DNA of 64,000 nucleotides, taken from contig OZ024830.1 in NCBI GenBank assembly GCA_964016985.1, positions 19,182,387 to 19,246,386 on the forward strand, in the 5' to 3' direction. The position numbers were made by a program, and so were the translations under genes. This document shows positions 34,146 to 49,300 of this stretch, in pieces (position 1 is the first letter of the stretch; the number at the start of each line of letters is the position of its first letter). The notes below the pieces were generated by a model that had not been told where the DNA came from, did not search any database, and was given only the letters and a program-made list of their open reading frames with translations. This DNA is from Anodontia alba (taxonomy: Eukaryota > Mollusca > Bivalvia > Lucinida > Lucinidae).

Positions 34146-37100
34146 GTCAACTTTATTTATAGAGGGTAACACATTTAGTAAACTAATACTAATCTTCCAT
34201 GTGGCCCTCTTTTTTCCTGGGTAGAAACCAGTACTAAGCAATGTGGATAAAGTTTCTTGCTCAAGGAAACAACACTTGATGTTAGTGGGGATCGAACCCG
34301 GTACCTCTCGATCTCGAGTCCAAAGCTTTACCACTGCACCACAGCGCTGGTACTGTGTTTCTCAAAGTAGGGCTTTATTTTGGTGCAAAACTAGCTATTT
34401 CATTTGAAATAGGATCTTTGCCTATGTATTTCAAACAGGCTGTGGTTCTAAGCAGCCTGGACATAACATCATGTATGCAAATAATGACGGTGTGGTTGAG
34501 TGGGAAGGGGTTTATTCAAGACAGGATATATGCTCAGCAAAACTGAAGCCATTTCTTTTCTTTTTTTTTTTTCTTTTTTTTTGACAATTATGACAAATGT
34601 TAATTTCATCATATTATGGTCATTTTTAATGTACCGTACCCTTAATAGAACAAAAGCTTTAACTGTTCATAATGTTCTGTAATGTTTTAAATGTAAGCTA
34701 GGAAAAAGAAAAGAAAAAAATGAAACGTAAGAATCCTCATAGAAACTCTATAACTGAAACTAACTCATTTTTCTTCATAGCATATTATAAAACAAAAAAT
34801 AAAACAAGAGACCCATGAGCCATGGCTCACTCACCTGAATGAAATAGCCACAGCAGATATGCAGATGTTATGCAGTATTTTTCCAGTCTTGTCATTCAGT
34901 TCTGGGTTTTTGAATAAAAATAATGTGCTTTTTATTATTATTTTTTTTTACCATAATTATATAGGTATGACAGTCAATGGAACATAACCATGTCAACAAA
35001 CTCTAACCCTATTTCAACTGTAGGATCAACATGAAATTTGGTGGAAATTGGCAAAGTGAATTTTGAAGGGAAGTTATGATTTTATACATGTATACAGCAC
35101 AGAGGCAGAGGAAGATAACCCTCCTATAATAAAATTTTGATTGTAACTTAAGCATTAGCTACTTCAATCATATATTGTAATCTTTAGACACTTTAGCTAT
35201 TCTTTTCTTTGTGTGTTCATTGCTCTCAAGGGTCATTCTTTTTATAATATATTTATCTTTGCCAGAATGCAGGGACTATCCAAGCTCTCATCTTCATTGC
35301 ATACATCCTATGTCTCCTTACAAGGCCAGACAAGAGACAAGCAGGACAGGGTCTTCTTTCCCTGCTGGACAGGATCTTCTTTCCCTGCTGGTGTGCAACA
35401 GGGTCATCTTTGTTTGTTTGTGTTGAGGTTTTATGGCCATGCTAACCCATTAGAGTCATGTCAAATGCCATCAGCTTACCTAACAACACTTTTTCTGGGC
35501 AGGCTTATTCCAGTAAGCAATTAACCAGTGTTTGTGCACATGCTTTTGCCAGAAACTGACAACTGCCCTTCTTGAACCAGTTGAAGGGAGAGAATGACCA
35601 TAGCAAATATTCCCTGATCAGTCTCCACGAAAGAATGTTGCTGGATATGGGTCTTCTTTTCCTGCTGGTGTGCAAAAGGGTCTTCTTTCCTTGCTGGTGC
35701 TAAATAGGGTCTTCCTTCCTTGCTAGTGCTTAACATTTCCTACTTAAAATTTTGTCATGGCAACCAAACAAAATGGCCACTAGCCATAAAACATACAAAC
35801 TGGGTAGACAATCGTCAGATGATCATAACTGCTAAATATGGTTCACATCATTTCACACATTATGGAGAAAATGCAATTTAACCATTTTCCCATTATAAGT
35901 CTATGGGAGCTTTCATTGCCATGGCAACTGAATCAAGAGGCAGATCACCATAATTTTAGCTTTTTTTAAATCCCCTATCCAAGCAAAAGTCTTACCTAAT
36001 TTGAGGCAAATCACTTCAATGGCTTTGGAGGAGTTGCCGTTTGAAAATGTCAACAGACGGATGGACAGACAGATGGATAGACTGACAGATGGACAAAAAG
36101 TGATCACTAAAGCTCATCCTGAGCATAGCTCAGGTGAGCTAAAAATACAACAGTACTTTAACATAGAAATAATTATCCCAAATATTGCTTTATCTTGAAA
36201 CACAGCTCTCACTGAGGTTGCTCCCTTCAACCAAAAAATGTTTACATTTTTCTTACTTCTCTACGAAAACATACATTGTGGATATTGAGGTACGGTTTTT
36301 TTAACGAATAACCACAACATACATTTTCATGGAAAAAAATACTTCCAGGTACCCCTCATATTGTGTGTGGACCAGGAGCTCAAGAGAAAATGATGTTGCT
36401 ATTCTAATGCATCATAAAATTAAACAATGTAAGGAAAAGAACAGCATTAAAAGAAAAAACAATCATTAGTCAAACAGGTAAATTTAAAAATCAAAACCAT
36501 TAATGAAAAGCGGAACTTCTACAAAAACAAAGTCTGAAAAGAACTACACACAAAACTTCTCATACCTTTCCTTTTTCCTTCCCTTTTTCCTTTTCTTTTT
36601 CTTTCTAAAGGACATGTTACTTTTAGCAGACATGTTTTGTTAACAGGAGGTACATTTATTTAAACATAGCTCTAAATGAGAGAGCATATCAGATAAATAT
36701 TTTTCTCATTTCTCCATGAGAACATAGCTGTGGGTACCCATTAGAAGCATCTCAATGAGATGCTTTTAATGAGTACCTACTACATATGTTTTTGTGGATA
36801 AATAAGAAAAATATAAATACTTTTTGGTTGGAAAAGGCAACTTATCTGGAGCTATGGTGAATGAGGGATAAGATCAAATCAAGGTAAAACAACATAGTAG
36901 GCTATAAACTGTACTACGGCAGTCTCTAAATGGGCTACGTCATGTGAAAAAGTGTCTATGGGCAAGTGCGGACAGCAAAGGCCCAGATCAGCTTGAGCAA
37001 CTGCTCAGTCTGATCAGAACCTTCACTATCCACTAACAGAATCATTTTATACTACAGAATGTGTGAATGAAGAGCAAAGGCCTGAATGATACCTTGTTCT

Positions 37101-40100
37101 TGCACAGGATGATCTGAGTTTGCACATATCGCACATGCTCGAAAGCACATTTTCGCTTTATGCAGCCCTAATAATAAGTGTATTTTGATTTGGTTGTCTA
37201 GTGAAAACACTAAAAAGGGGTTAAAAGTATCCTGTACCCAGTTCAGTTTTACAAAGATACTCCATACATTGCTAAAAGATCGGTAACCCTTTATCCATTG
37301 AATTAAATATCAGCAGACAAGAGTTTGAAATACTTTTCTTAGAGCTTAAAATATGCCATCCATTTGTCCAAAATATTTTTCATTCTCTGCTGAATTCATC
37401 TTCAGTGTCCAGTGAATTATGTTCCCTCCACAAAAAAAAAAAAAAATAAAAGAAATAAAAAAAATAAATAAATAAATAAAATAAAATATAAAATAAACAA
37501 ATGAACAAAAATACTATGACCAGTTAAATAAAAAGATGATACGCTTACTCAAGAGATAATCATAATCATTAAACCTTAACGAACCATTCAAAATTGTTGC
37601 AAATGACATTCTAATTTACTTTTATCTTTCTTAGACATTTGGGCTTAACATTTTATGTAAAGTTTTGTAGGCTGATGATTCAGTTGAAATGTCAAACCAC
37701 CATTCCTTGGAAAAATAAAAATAAAAATTTCAGGGCCAAGTTGTTCAAAACTAACAATGTCATTAGTTGACATATCGTTAAAACTTTGATCATGAAATAT
37801 GGCATATACGCGAATATTTTTGCTGAAAAAAATGTGAGTAGCTTTTGCATCTGCAAAAGCTACTCACATTTTTTCAGCAAAAATACCTGTGAACTAGATA
37901 TTATACTGACTAGAACAGTTAACATTTTGACCACTAACAAGCTTGTTAAGCTATCAATGCTTTGAACAACTGGGCCCGGAATGTCATCTGCTGTTTTTGT
38001 GACTGGTGCCTGAAGGGTTAAAAGAAAACCAAAATTTTGACCATAATAATCTTACTTTTGATTTATCATCCCTTTTGTCCTTCCTGCCCGACTTGGTGGG
38101 TGTTGATGCTTCCTCCACTGGATGACCTTCGACCTATAATACCATATTTTCTATGACAAGAGTAATAACTAAATGCCATGGCAGTCATATTAGGTTTCCT
38201 TTGTTACTGTGATCACAGACTACTGGTCAAGTAGTGATACAGGTTCATGAGAGATCAGTTCAGGGCTGCAACAAGTACTCTGGTAGTTGTAGCCAGGTTG
38301 AGTCTGCCTATTATTTGTCAAAATTTCAGACTCCATGAATTAAGGGTAGTGACTCTATGCGGAAGAGTTAAACAACATGTGTCATTCAAAATTGAAGATG
38401 ACAATATTCGAAAGTATTTTTGTACATCTGAATCATTAGGAGCCCCATTATACTTAACCTTCACCTCTCTCTGGGCACATTCAAAGATGCCAAATTGATG
38501 ACTTTTTTTTTTTTGTTTATTCCAGAAAACAAGATTTGACATTTCATACCCCCCTTAGGAGACAGAAATGTCAATGCCTATTATTCTGGGAAAAATAACA
38601 AAAATATCATAAATTTGTTATCTACTGAATTGTCCAGTGAGTGGTAAAGGTTAATAAAGAAACTATAAGTTGTTTATATAAGTACTTAGGTCAAGTTTTG
38701 TGTGTATCCACCACCAGTTAGTTTCACACTGACAGTTCTAAAACAGCACAAAAAAATGGTAAGACACATCACAAGAAAAGGAACCTTCAGGGCATATGTC
38801 AATAATGCATGCCTAAAAATCTACAAATGTATCTTTTCTTCTTAACCCATTGTAGTCGGGAGACCCGTAAAAGGGTAATTGGCAAACACTGCAGAACGCA
38901 GCATCTGATCAGGGTCTCCACTGTTTGCAAATAGTTTAGCCATTTTTCTCTAGGAATATGTAAATCTCATAGCTGGACATACCTAAAATTGAAATTGGAC
39001 TCTTCCAATATATAGTGTGGGAGAGTCTATGCAGTCTACAATGGGTTAAACGGAAAAGCAAGGTTGACAAAGAATGCATCCAAAATGATAGATCTTGACA
39101 AATCATGGATTTGATGCAAATTTGATCAAAATGGAATAAAAAAAGTAGGAAAGTTAATGAAATTTAAATATTTCAGATATTTTGTTATGGGTGCCACCAT
39201 TTTGAGGATTTCATGAGGTTCAAAATATTGACTGAAATCTTTTTTTGAAAGAAAACGGTGCCAGTTTCAAGCAAAATCAAACTATAAGTCAAGAAGAAGC
39301 TATATACATAAATACAGAGGTAAAATATTGTTGCAAATATTATTTACATATTTAGGTTATGCATATTTAATTAGCCCTTGTCATGCTGAATAAATTTAGG
39401 TGCCACACCCACTTCCAATTTTCAATCAATCACATTACTTGATCCAGTTTGTTGATATAAATTCACATACTGAATGCCAAAGAGTGTAGATCCAGATCAG
39501 TTGGCTTCTTCCGAAGCCAACTGATCTGGATCTACACTGTTTGTAAAGGAAGGATATATCAGGGTTCAGCAGGACCAGGGTTAAGGTGTTATGTCATCAT
39601 AAAACCTCATTAAATATTCAAAATGCCGGCACACAAAAAAGCAGTTTTGAAATCTTACTTATTTTTCATCTGATTTTGATCAAACTTGCATCAAAATGCA
39701 TGGTTTGTCAAGAACTTTAAATTTACAATCATATTCTTTGCCAGCCTTGCATTTCCCTTTAATACTGCATGTCAAGAACTTTAAATTTACAATCATATTC
39801 TTTGCCAGCCTTGCATTTCCCTTTAATACTGCATGCTAGATAAAAATTTCAGCAGCTGACTTTTTTTTTTATTATTTTGAACAGAAAATATGCATAGACA
39901 TAGCATGCTAATTGTCTCCTTAGGAGACAATTTGCATGAAATGTCAAAGCCTGTTTGTTCTCTAGGAAAATTAAGAAAAATATTGTCAATTTGTGATCTG
40001 CTGAATTAGCCCAGAGAGTGATAATGGTTAAAGCTCCGAGAAACAATATGGGCTGAGGAAAATGTTATATAAAAATCTGAGCAGGGATGGTACTTCCTGC

Positions 40101-40251
40101 AGTCTGATCAATGCCATCAAAGCTCATCACACCTTTCGATACTATCTCAAAATTCTGTGAGCAAACACCAAAGATCCTGATCAGACTGTGCTCTGGACCA
40201 TTGCTGTTTAATATTCAGGGTCTCTTTTGACAAGGTTCAGACAATAAACCT

Positions 40252-40317
<66 letters not shown>

Positions 40318-43300
40318 GACAGCACAGAACAAAAATTAATCTCAAGTTATAATTATCTTCCTTAATTCCAACAATCCAAATGCTTGAAAACTGTACATAT
40401 ACAACACCAAGCAAAGTACAGACTGTGGCTACATGAAACAAAACATAGGCACAGGTATTAGGAAAAGCTACATCATTCCTGAACAAAAATATTCCCCACA
40501 AATCTCATCTGTACCATAGTTTGTTTAGAATCTTCAAAACAATCAACACATTTTATTTTACAGAAGACAGATCAGCAAATCTGATGACAGTACACCAGTC
40601 AAAAGCTCTAATAAAAGCAAAACCAGTCTGAACTCTTATAAAAGTAAACCAGTCTGAAATTCATGTAAAAACCACTCAGTCTCACCAAACTAGCACCTGT
40701 CGCACCACTTGCTCCCGTCATTCCTGAAACTCCAGTTGCTCCTTTCTCCAAAGGTACCTACAAAGTTTTTGTTAAAAACAAGAGCTTCCTTAAAAGGTAT
40801 TTTTTCTGCAGAATATTACTTCCAATTTACATGAAAGAAGAATGCGAGATGTGTTGTTGTAAACTTTTAGAATTTTCCAGGTATGACAGACATAATCAAA
40901 TAAAAAATACTCACACAGAAAATGAACAATTTAGCCAATAAAAAAGGTCATCCATGTCATGACAGCTGATTTGTTTTGAAATGGTTGTTCTTGCATTTTT
41001 TTTTTTTTTTATTTTATAAACGTTGCAACATTTATATAGCAATTCACACAAGAAATGGAAAAAATGGGTGCATTTTTTCTGTCTTCTTAATATGGTATTT
41101 CTATAAAGAATTATTAAGTATAATTCAAATACTGTATTTCTGTCAAGTTTTCTCTACTTAAATAATTCTATTGACAAAATTGATATTTTCAAAAATACAT
41201 ATGCCAACAAATTTAGTGTATGCATATCTATTTAACATTACAGAAACAATCAAAGAATGTACATTTTCATAAAGTGAACACAAACTTTTTCTTTCCAACA
41301 AGACACAGAAGCAATTATATAAAGCCATTTGACAACAAGGAACTACAGAAAACAATCAAATATCCTCCACCAGTTATATCAACCTGAATAAACTTTCATA
41401 CAACACTCTCAACTAGCTGAAAAAATGGAAGTTTACCCTATTTTTTCACATTAAGCAAATATAGTAAGCATTGCAAACACAAAGCCATTTTCTAAAATGA
41501 ATATCAACAGGATTTATCATATAAAGGGCACACTAAAAAACGCTCTCATCACAAAATAAACAACATCAAAACAAACTATTCAAGGATAAAACCTCAATCA
41601 GACTTTTTTTTTTTTTTTGTATCTGAAACTAGAGCTTTAGATAAGGAACCTTTTTTTACCCCATTAAAAGTACTGGGCCCAGTTGTTCAAAACTTAACAA
41701 AGTTGTTAGCTAATGTGAAATTAAAATTTCTATCTTGAAATATGGCAAATACATTGATATTTTTTACTGAAAAAGCGTGAGTAGCTTTTGCATTGCAAAA
41801 ACTATACAAACATTTTTGCAGCAAAAATATCAATGTATTTGAAAATACCTTAGCTACAACAGTTAACAAGTTTGTCATTAACAAGCTTGTTAAACTAAAG
41901 ATGTTTTGAACAATTGGACCCTGACATTTATCTCATCTCTTTAGTAAAACATATATTGCAGGTATTCATCAAGGTGCTTCTAATGAGAATCAACAACATA
42001 TGTTTTCATGAAGATGAAAAGGAGTTATCTATAGCTAAATCTAGTAGCTCATTTTCCACATATTGATTTTATGCGAAGGTAAGTCCCTACAAACTAAACT
42101 AATTTTTAAAGTGTAAAATTTTAAAAGTAAACAGATTATCCCAGCTTCCACGATGAGAGCAAACAACATAGAGGTCAAGGAATGAGTTAAGTTAAAATGA
42201 ACCCATAAATTAGGACTATCCTGGATACAGATCAGCAAGTCCTGACTTACCCTAAAATACTTAAATATGTAAATGACTTGTTGATAATAAATAAATAGAT
42301 AAAATAGTGGTCATTTTTCTATATAATCAATATATATTTTTGTTTGAGTGCAACATTTTGAGTTTTATCTTCAAACCCTGTTATATCCAAAACCATTCTA
42401 AAATAAACTTTGTTATAAACAGGCTCCTATGTACACAATTATGACAATCTCAGGGTTCCAAAAAGCATAAAAGAGTTTAACCCTTGTCATGCTGAACTCG
42501 GATATACCCTACCTTTGCAAACAGTGTAGATCCAGATCAGCTGGCTTCTGAAGAAACCAACTGATCTGGATCTGCATTGTTTGCCATTAAGTATGTGAAT
42601 TTGTATGAACAACTTGGATCAAGTAATCTGATTGGCTGAAAATTAGAAGTGGGTTTTGGCATCTTAATTTATTCAGCATGACAAGGGTTAAGACAGACAG
42701 AAGATGGAGATCCCAAGAAAAACCTATCTTATGCCATTCTATGCAGCCATCGCATCTATTCAGGGTCTCTGCTGTTTGAGATTGAGTTTTACCCTAGTCA
42801 ATTCTCTTAAGGTCATGTCAAGCCGGTCTGTTAACCAGCCCAAACTTTTCCTGGACTTTGTCCTCTAAGTGGTAAACCAATACTTTGTTCGAATACTTTC
42901 ATCAGTAAATGACAACTGCTCTTCTTGAACTGGTGGAAGGACAGAATGATGATGGAATTCATGATCAATCTCCACAAAAGTTAAGTGGCCAAGCTGAAAT
43001 TCTAACTTGTGATCCCAGGATCTGCAGTCAGATTCTTACTGACTGTGTTATGGAGCCCAACTACCCAGGTATGAAAGTATAAAATAAAGAACTTAAGACT
43101 GACAAAAGATAGAGATCCAAAGAAAAACCTGCCTTGTGTCATTCAGTGCAGCTGCCCAGCCTATTCATGGTCTCTGCTCTTGGCATTTGGACATAAAATC
43201 TTAGAATTTTGCGAATGAAAACAGTGAAGCTAGCCTCACATAACTCCAGATAAAAGGGGTATACACATAATACTTTTTAACATATGCTGTAGGTACTTAT

Positions 43301-46300
43301 TAGAAGCACCGCAGTGAGGTACATTGTGAGTACTCATTAGAAGTGCCTAAGTGAGGTGCTTTTAACCCTTGTCCTGCTGAATCCAGATATATCTTGCCCT
43401 TGCAAACAGTGTAGATCTAGATCAGCTGGCTTCTGAAGAAGCCAACTGATCTGGATCTGCACTGTTTGTCATTCAGTATGTGAATTTATATTAACATTCT
43501 GGAACAAGGAATCAGATTGGCTGACAATTTGAAGTGGGTGTGGCATCTAAATTGATTCAGCATGACAAAGGTTAATGAGTACCACAACATATGTTTTTTA
43601 GGAGAAGTAAGAAAAATATCAATATTTTTCCATTTGAAAAAACAAATAAAACATCTTCTCTGGAGCTATTGTTTCAGCTTTTATATTTAGATATACAGGA
43701 AGGTTTGAAAATGAGAGTCCCAGGGACTCCCTGATGTGAAGTTAAGGAGTCCTTTAGAAAGATTTGGGGGTTTATTGCTGGAGAGATTTTTGACTGCCCA
43801 AATACTGATATTTCTTGTCCTTTAGATAACAAATAGATCAAAGTACAAAGTCAGAAATATCATAGCACCAGATGAGAGGGGGTATTAGGAAAATATTTTT
43901 CTTATTTCTCCATGAAAACATATGTTGTGGGTGCTCATTAGAAGTGCCTCAAGGAGGCACTTCTAATGAGCACCCACAGCATATGTTTCATGAAGAAATA
44001 AGAAAAATACAGTCCAACCTGTATTAAGCAAGCACCCAAGGGATAATCTAGATGTGCTTGCTTAAGACAGGTGCTTGCTGAATACAGGTGAATATTAAAT
44101 TTGCCTTTTTTGGGAACTGAAGTCATGCTTGCTTAATACAGGTTGCTTGCTTAATAGAGGTGGCCACTATGGCAGGTTTTACTGTATAAGCAATTTTTGG
44201 TAGGAAAAATCACTTTATCTGAAGCTATGAATACATAAAACTATTTATAAACTGATCATACATGAATCACCAATGATCCTTGCTCCTAACTTTTGAGAGC
44301 CCAGAGCATGATTTTGGGGGGTAAAAACTGCCAAAATGTAAGTCAGGGAAAACCCTGATATAGTATGAGATAGGTTTCCCAAGATAGGGTTCAAATACAA
44401 ACTGTAATAACATCTACTTTTGTGAGCTGTGCCATGAATAAAGGTGTCTTTGGGAATACTGAAAACTACTTATATTCGAATGTCTAAATTCTTTACCATA
44501 CTTTTTCTAAAATTTGAACAGACTGGCTACCAGAGATTATGTCTAAAATGTAGCAACAGAATGGCAAACAAAGTGGACCCTGATCAAACTGTTCCTTTTG
44601 CCCATGTTGTGTGTCAGAATATCCAAAGACTGTCACAATCTTATCAATGTCTATCTACTGTATCTGATCATTTTACAATTGACATTAAAGACACTGGTCA
44701 GACTGCATGGATCTCTTTACATGTATATCTTAGAGACCCCTTTTCTCATGGAACAACTCATCTGTTTAAGCCTTAAAGCGCCAGTCACAACTATTGTCGT
44801 CTGCTTTCTCATCTGCTTGTGATTTTAAAAGTCATTTCTGCAAACAGTGTGGACCCAGATCAGACTGCTCCTTTAGGTGCTCCTTTAGGAGCAGTCTGAT
44901 CTGGGTCCACACTGTTTGCCTATATGCAAAAGTAGGTTTGATAAAGTTTGCAAGAATATTCAGCAGACGACATAAACAGACGACATTTTCAGATGCAGTT
45001 TTTCTTGGCGCTTTAAGGGTTAATTATACACTAATTCTTCTATTACAAACATCCCTGTTAGTGGTCACTCTATCAACGCTGTAACTAAACTTCTGTTAAC
45101 AGACAAATGTTAATATGAAAATAGGGTAAAAGGTAACTGAACTAAATATTTTACCATACTCAGAAACCCAGGGTGTCAGGCACTGCAAAAATATGCTTGG
45201 ATCCCTGGGTACTTAGGCAACTTTTCCATCATTTGAGTTTGTATCATGAGTAAGATATCTAGATGATGTCACAGGTAAACACTGTCATTAACACCTTGGT
45301 TATGGATAAATAAACAGCCATTTGCTTACAGTTTTATGCTTATTGATCTAAAGTTAGTTTGGGATCAAGTATTCTTTTATTATAAAGTGTTCCTGGCAAT
45401 CAAACACTGATTTTGTAGGAGTTTTATTACATTCAATTTTAGAGTGTTAGAATATTAAGTTATCAAGAAATACTCATGCAGGCAGCATGATACAATTTCT
45501 TACCTATGACTGATTCCGTGTTATGAACTGAATGGAGCCAATCAGACTGCTTCATTAAAAATTAAAAAAATGACCAAATTACCTTTGAGATAACTATAGT
45601 CACTAAACTTTTTATGTTAGCCTGGGCCCAGTTGTTCAAAACTAACGATGTTGTTAGTTAACATATCGATAAAACTTGGATCATGAAATATGGCATATAC
45701 AATAATATTTTTGCTGAAAAAATGGGAGTAGCTTTTGCATTTGTAAAAGCTACACATTTTTTCAGCAAAAATACCTGTGAATTAGATATTGTACTGACTA
45801 GAATCATGCTGCCTGCATGACTATTTCTTGTTAACATTTTGACCACTAATGAGCTTGTTAAGCTAATGATGCTTTGAACAACTGGGTCCAGGGTTTCAAG
45901 GATGATATTTTACACGACAATCAGTAAACAAAATCATAGATCTTAATGAAAAATGCTTACACTAGTGCTCCAGATAAGAGCTGTAGCCAAACCAGTTGAA
46001 TAAGTTCCCCATAGAAAGAAATAAAACAAAAATATTGAAGCATCTCACTAGAATCATAGATAAAATAATTCTAAGATGACTGACTAAATATTATGGGGAA
46101 GAAATGTGAGTATTCTAATTCAGTTCAGTTAACTTAGACTCTATATCACTGAACTGTTAGTGTTAACTTTTGTCCTGCTGAACCCGGATACACCCTGCCT
46201 TTGCAAACAGTGTAGATCCAGATTAGTTGGCTTCTGAAGAAGCCAACTGATCTGGATCTGCACTGTTTACCATTCAGTATGTGAATATAAAGCAATAATC

Positions 46301-49300
46301 TGGATATAGTAATCTGATTAGCTGAAAATTATAAGTGGGCATGACAGCTTAATTTATTCAGCAGGACAAGGGTTAATAAACACAGAACCAACATGTGCGT
46401 TTCAAACAAACATCTACCGAACCTTGGGGTTTGGATATGACCCCTCTTCTTCTTCCTGTATCACGGGGTAACATAATGTCTGAAAGGTCAAAGGTTACTT
46501 TGTAAAAGGTCAAGATCAATAATGTAAATCTGTACAAAGAACACCATTAAGACACATCCTCTAGCACTTACGCAAATAAGCAAATATGTAGCTCTTCAAA
46601 TAAAAACAAAGAAAAAAATAATAACAGAAAAACAAGTATACAGCAATCTATTTTATATGTACTGCCAAATTACTTTTAAAAATGTTTGTTACCCTTAAAA
46701 ATGTTCGACTCTCCAACAATCAACAAAGTACAACACCGGAGACCATGTTCGACTCTCCAACAATCAACAAAGTACAACACCGGAGACCAGAGTGAAACTG
46801 GCAGCCAGCATTAAAAACAGAAAATATGAATAATGTCGATGGTACCTTATGATCAAAATCAAACTCTAAAATTTCCACATGTTGTTTTGGAACTTGCATG
46901 AAAATGGGAAATTCAAGAAAAAAAGCTAAAGTAAAATTGCCACACTGAACTTAAAATTAAATGGATGACTATCATAGAGTAGATTTCTTACTGAACAGAT
47001 GACATATGTGGAACCTACCATCTCTTCCACTACTGAGAACTGCATTCCTTGTTTGAAGAAGTCACGCAAAGACACTAGGTCATCTCTTATTACCATCTGT
47101 GTCCAGTTAGCCTCAATTTCTTCAGCCCAGGGGTGACCTTCAGAATTGACTGGAGCAAGCTATAAAGAAGAGAATTTTAATGGCGTATCACATACCAAAG
47201 CACATACTTCATGCCATGCATAACTAGTAACATCTCAGATTACACAGTTAGGTTAGTGTCTTTGCTTTTTGCATTCACAATGAGGAACATGATACTCAAG
47301 GAACCTTGCTGCATGACTCTGTAATATGTGCCCTAAGCTTTCACTTTTTACCAGGGCCCAGTTGTTCAAAGCATTGTTAGCTTAATGAGCTTGTAAGTGG
47401 TCAAATTGTTAACTGTTCTAGTAAGTACAATTTCTAATTCACATGTATTTCTGCTGAAAAAATGTGAGTAGCTTTTGCAAATGCAAAAGCTACTCTCATT
47501 TTTTCAGCAAAAATATTAGCATAATTATATGCCATATTTAATGATCAAAGTTTTAACAATATGTTATCTAACTAAATCGTTAGTTTTGAACAACTGAGCC
47601 CAACTGATTCTACAGTATCCAAGCAAACAGCAAATGCCCTGATCAGACTGTAAATATGTTTCTACCTAATAGGGCCCTTTCTGTAGTGGGCAGGTGAACA
47701 GTGCAAAGACCCTGGTCAGCTTGCATGGAAGTACAGCTGACTCTTGTTAGCCCGACTTTGCTTATCTAGTATAACCTCTTATCTCGAAGTGAAAATATGG
47801 TCCCTGTTTTAACGTGGAAATCTATCAACAGGTAACAAAAATATTGTGGAAAAGAGGAGAAATTGCTGCAATTTCTCCTCTTTTCCACAATATTTTCAAT
47901 ATATCTCTAACTTCAAGAGTCAAAATTTTACATATTCATTTGTAAATGTGGTTGTTCTATTCATTTTTCTACAATTCAGCAAACCTTTTATGTCAAGGTA
48001 TGGATATCTTGAAGTATTTCAGAGAGTCCCTCAGACAGAGATAACAAGAGTCGACTTTACTGTGCCTTTAATGTCAACATGATAAGGCTGTTTTGTATAG
48101 CTGTGTGGCTCCCTTTTGGTTTATATTTTGTGGACCTTTGTGATCATTGTGCCCATTCTGTGAATTTTGAAACTAATGAGGGTCACTAATGAGACCTAAA
48201 TATCCAAAACTAGCTAGTCTTGACAGAAAAATTTGACACTCCAACTATTTTCATTTTTGTGTATGTTCATGGCTCTCAAGTTTATTCATTTCAGAATCTA
48301 TTATTCTTCAGCATAATCTCATATGAGGTTATGTTGAAGAATAACAGATTCAAAAAAAATTCAATGTATTATATTTAAGAAATAGATCAGCTCTAACAGT
48401 GATTTGTTGAGTAATAAATCACAGTTTGAAGGTCAGCTGTTAAGTAGATCAAGTCACAAGCATGAATCATGAGTGATTTATCTAATACAACTGACTGACA
48501 AACTGTGATTTATTACTCAACAAATTACTCTCTAGATCTGATCTCTTTCTATTCTAACACAAAGAAAATGGCAAAAAAGTAATTGTATCCTTCAGATTCT
48601 ACAAACTTTCAGCTAATGCACAGAGAAATCCCCCAAACAGTTTTTTACTTTAATGCTGATGTTTACATGTATTTCTGACATTGTTGATGCTAAACAAACC
48701 ATGCTACACCATCCAACTTGGTGAAAACGGGGACTGGTGTCAGCAAAGTATCAACATGACATCCGATAGGTGCCAGATAGCATCACACCCTTCCGCCCAG
48801 TGATTTGTTGCAGAATAAATCATACTGTTTCTCCATTGCCTATAAAGCTGTGCTGTGTTATAATGACTGTTTACCTTTATTTGTTTCTCTTTCTCGTCTT
48901 CTCCTTTTTCTGGTTCTGGACTCGGTGGCTGTTCTTCTTGTTTTGTCACCTCAGCTAAAATTGCAAATACAATTTGCTTTGTTGTGCAACAATGGTTTAG
49001 TCTATTGTAATTACAGTCAAAACTCAATGGCCTGAACATCTTTGGGATCATAAAGATTTCTTCTAGATATGGGTAATTCGAGCCACTGTGAGTTAATCAT
49101 GCCACCAGGTCAGGAAGCAAATGACCATAATTTAAGGAATTTATTTTGATCTCCTAGACAATAATGATATGTTGAGTGTACTCATTAGAACCACCACAAT
49201 GAGGCAATTCTAATGAGTACACACAACATACAATTTCATGATAAAATATCCTTAAAGACAGGATTTTCAAACTGGGAGGTCTGGTTCCCAGTACAGGGAA

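Noticed and set aside
34260..34350. Possible tRNA gene on the minus strand
   Set aside because: A and B boxes are present, but no paired acceptor stem closes and the sequence continues into a SINE body and tail.
44444..44776. Plus-strand open frame of 110 codons
   Set aside because: It contains the translated MITE core (a DPDQT-type phrase seen in several other spurious frames), so it is repeat-derived and not a gene.
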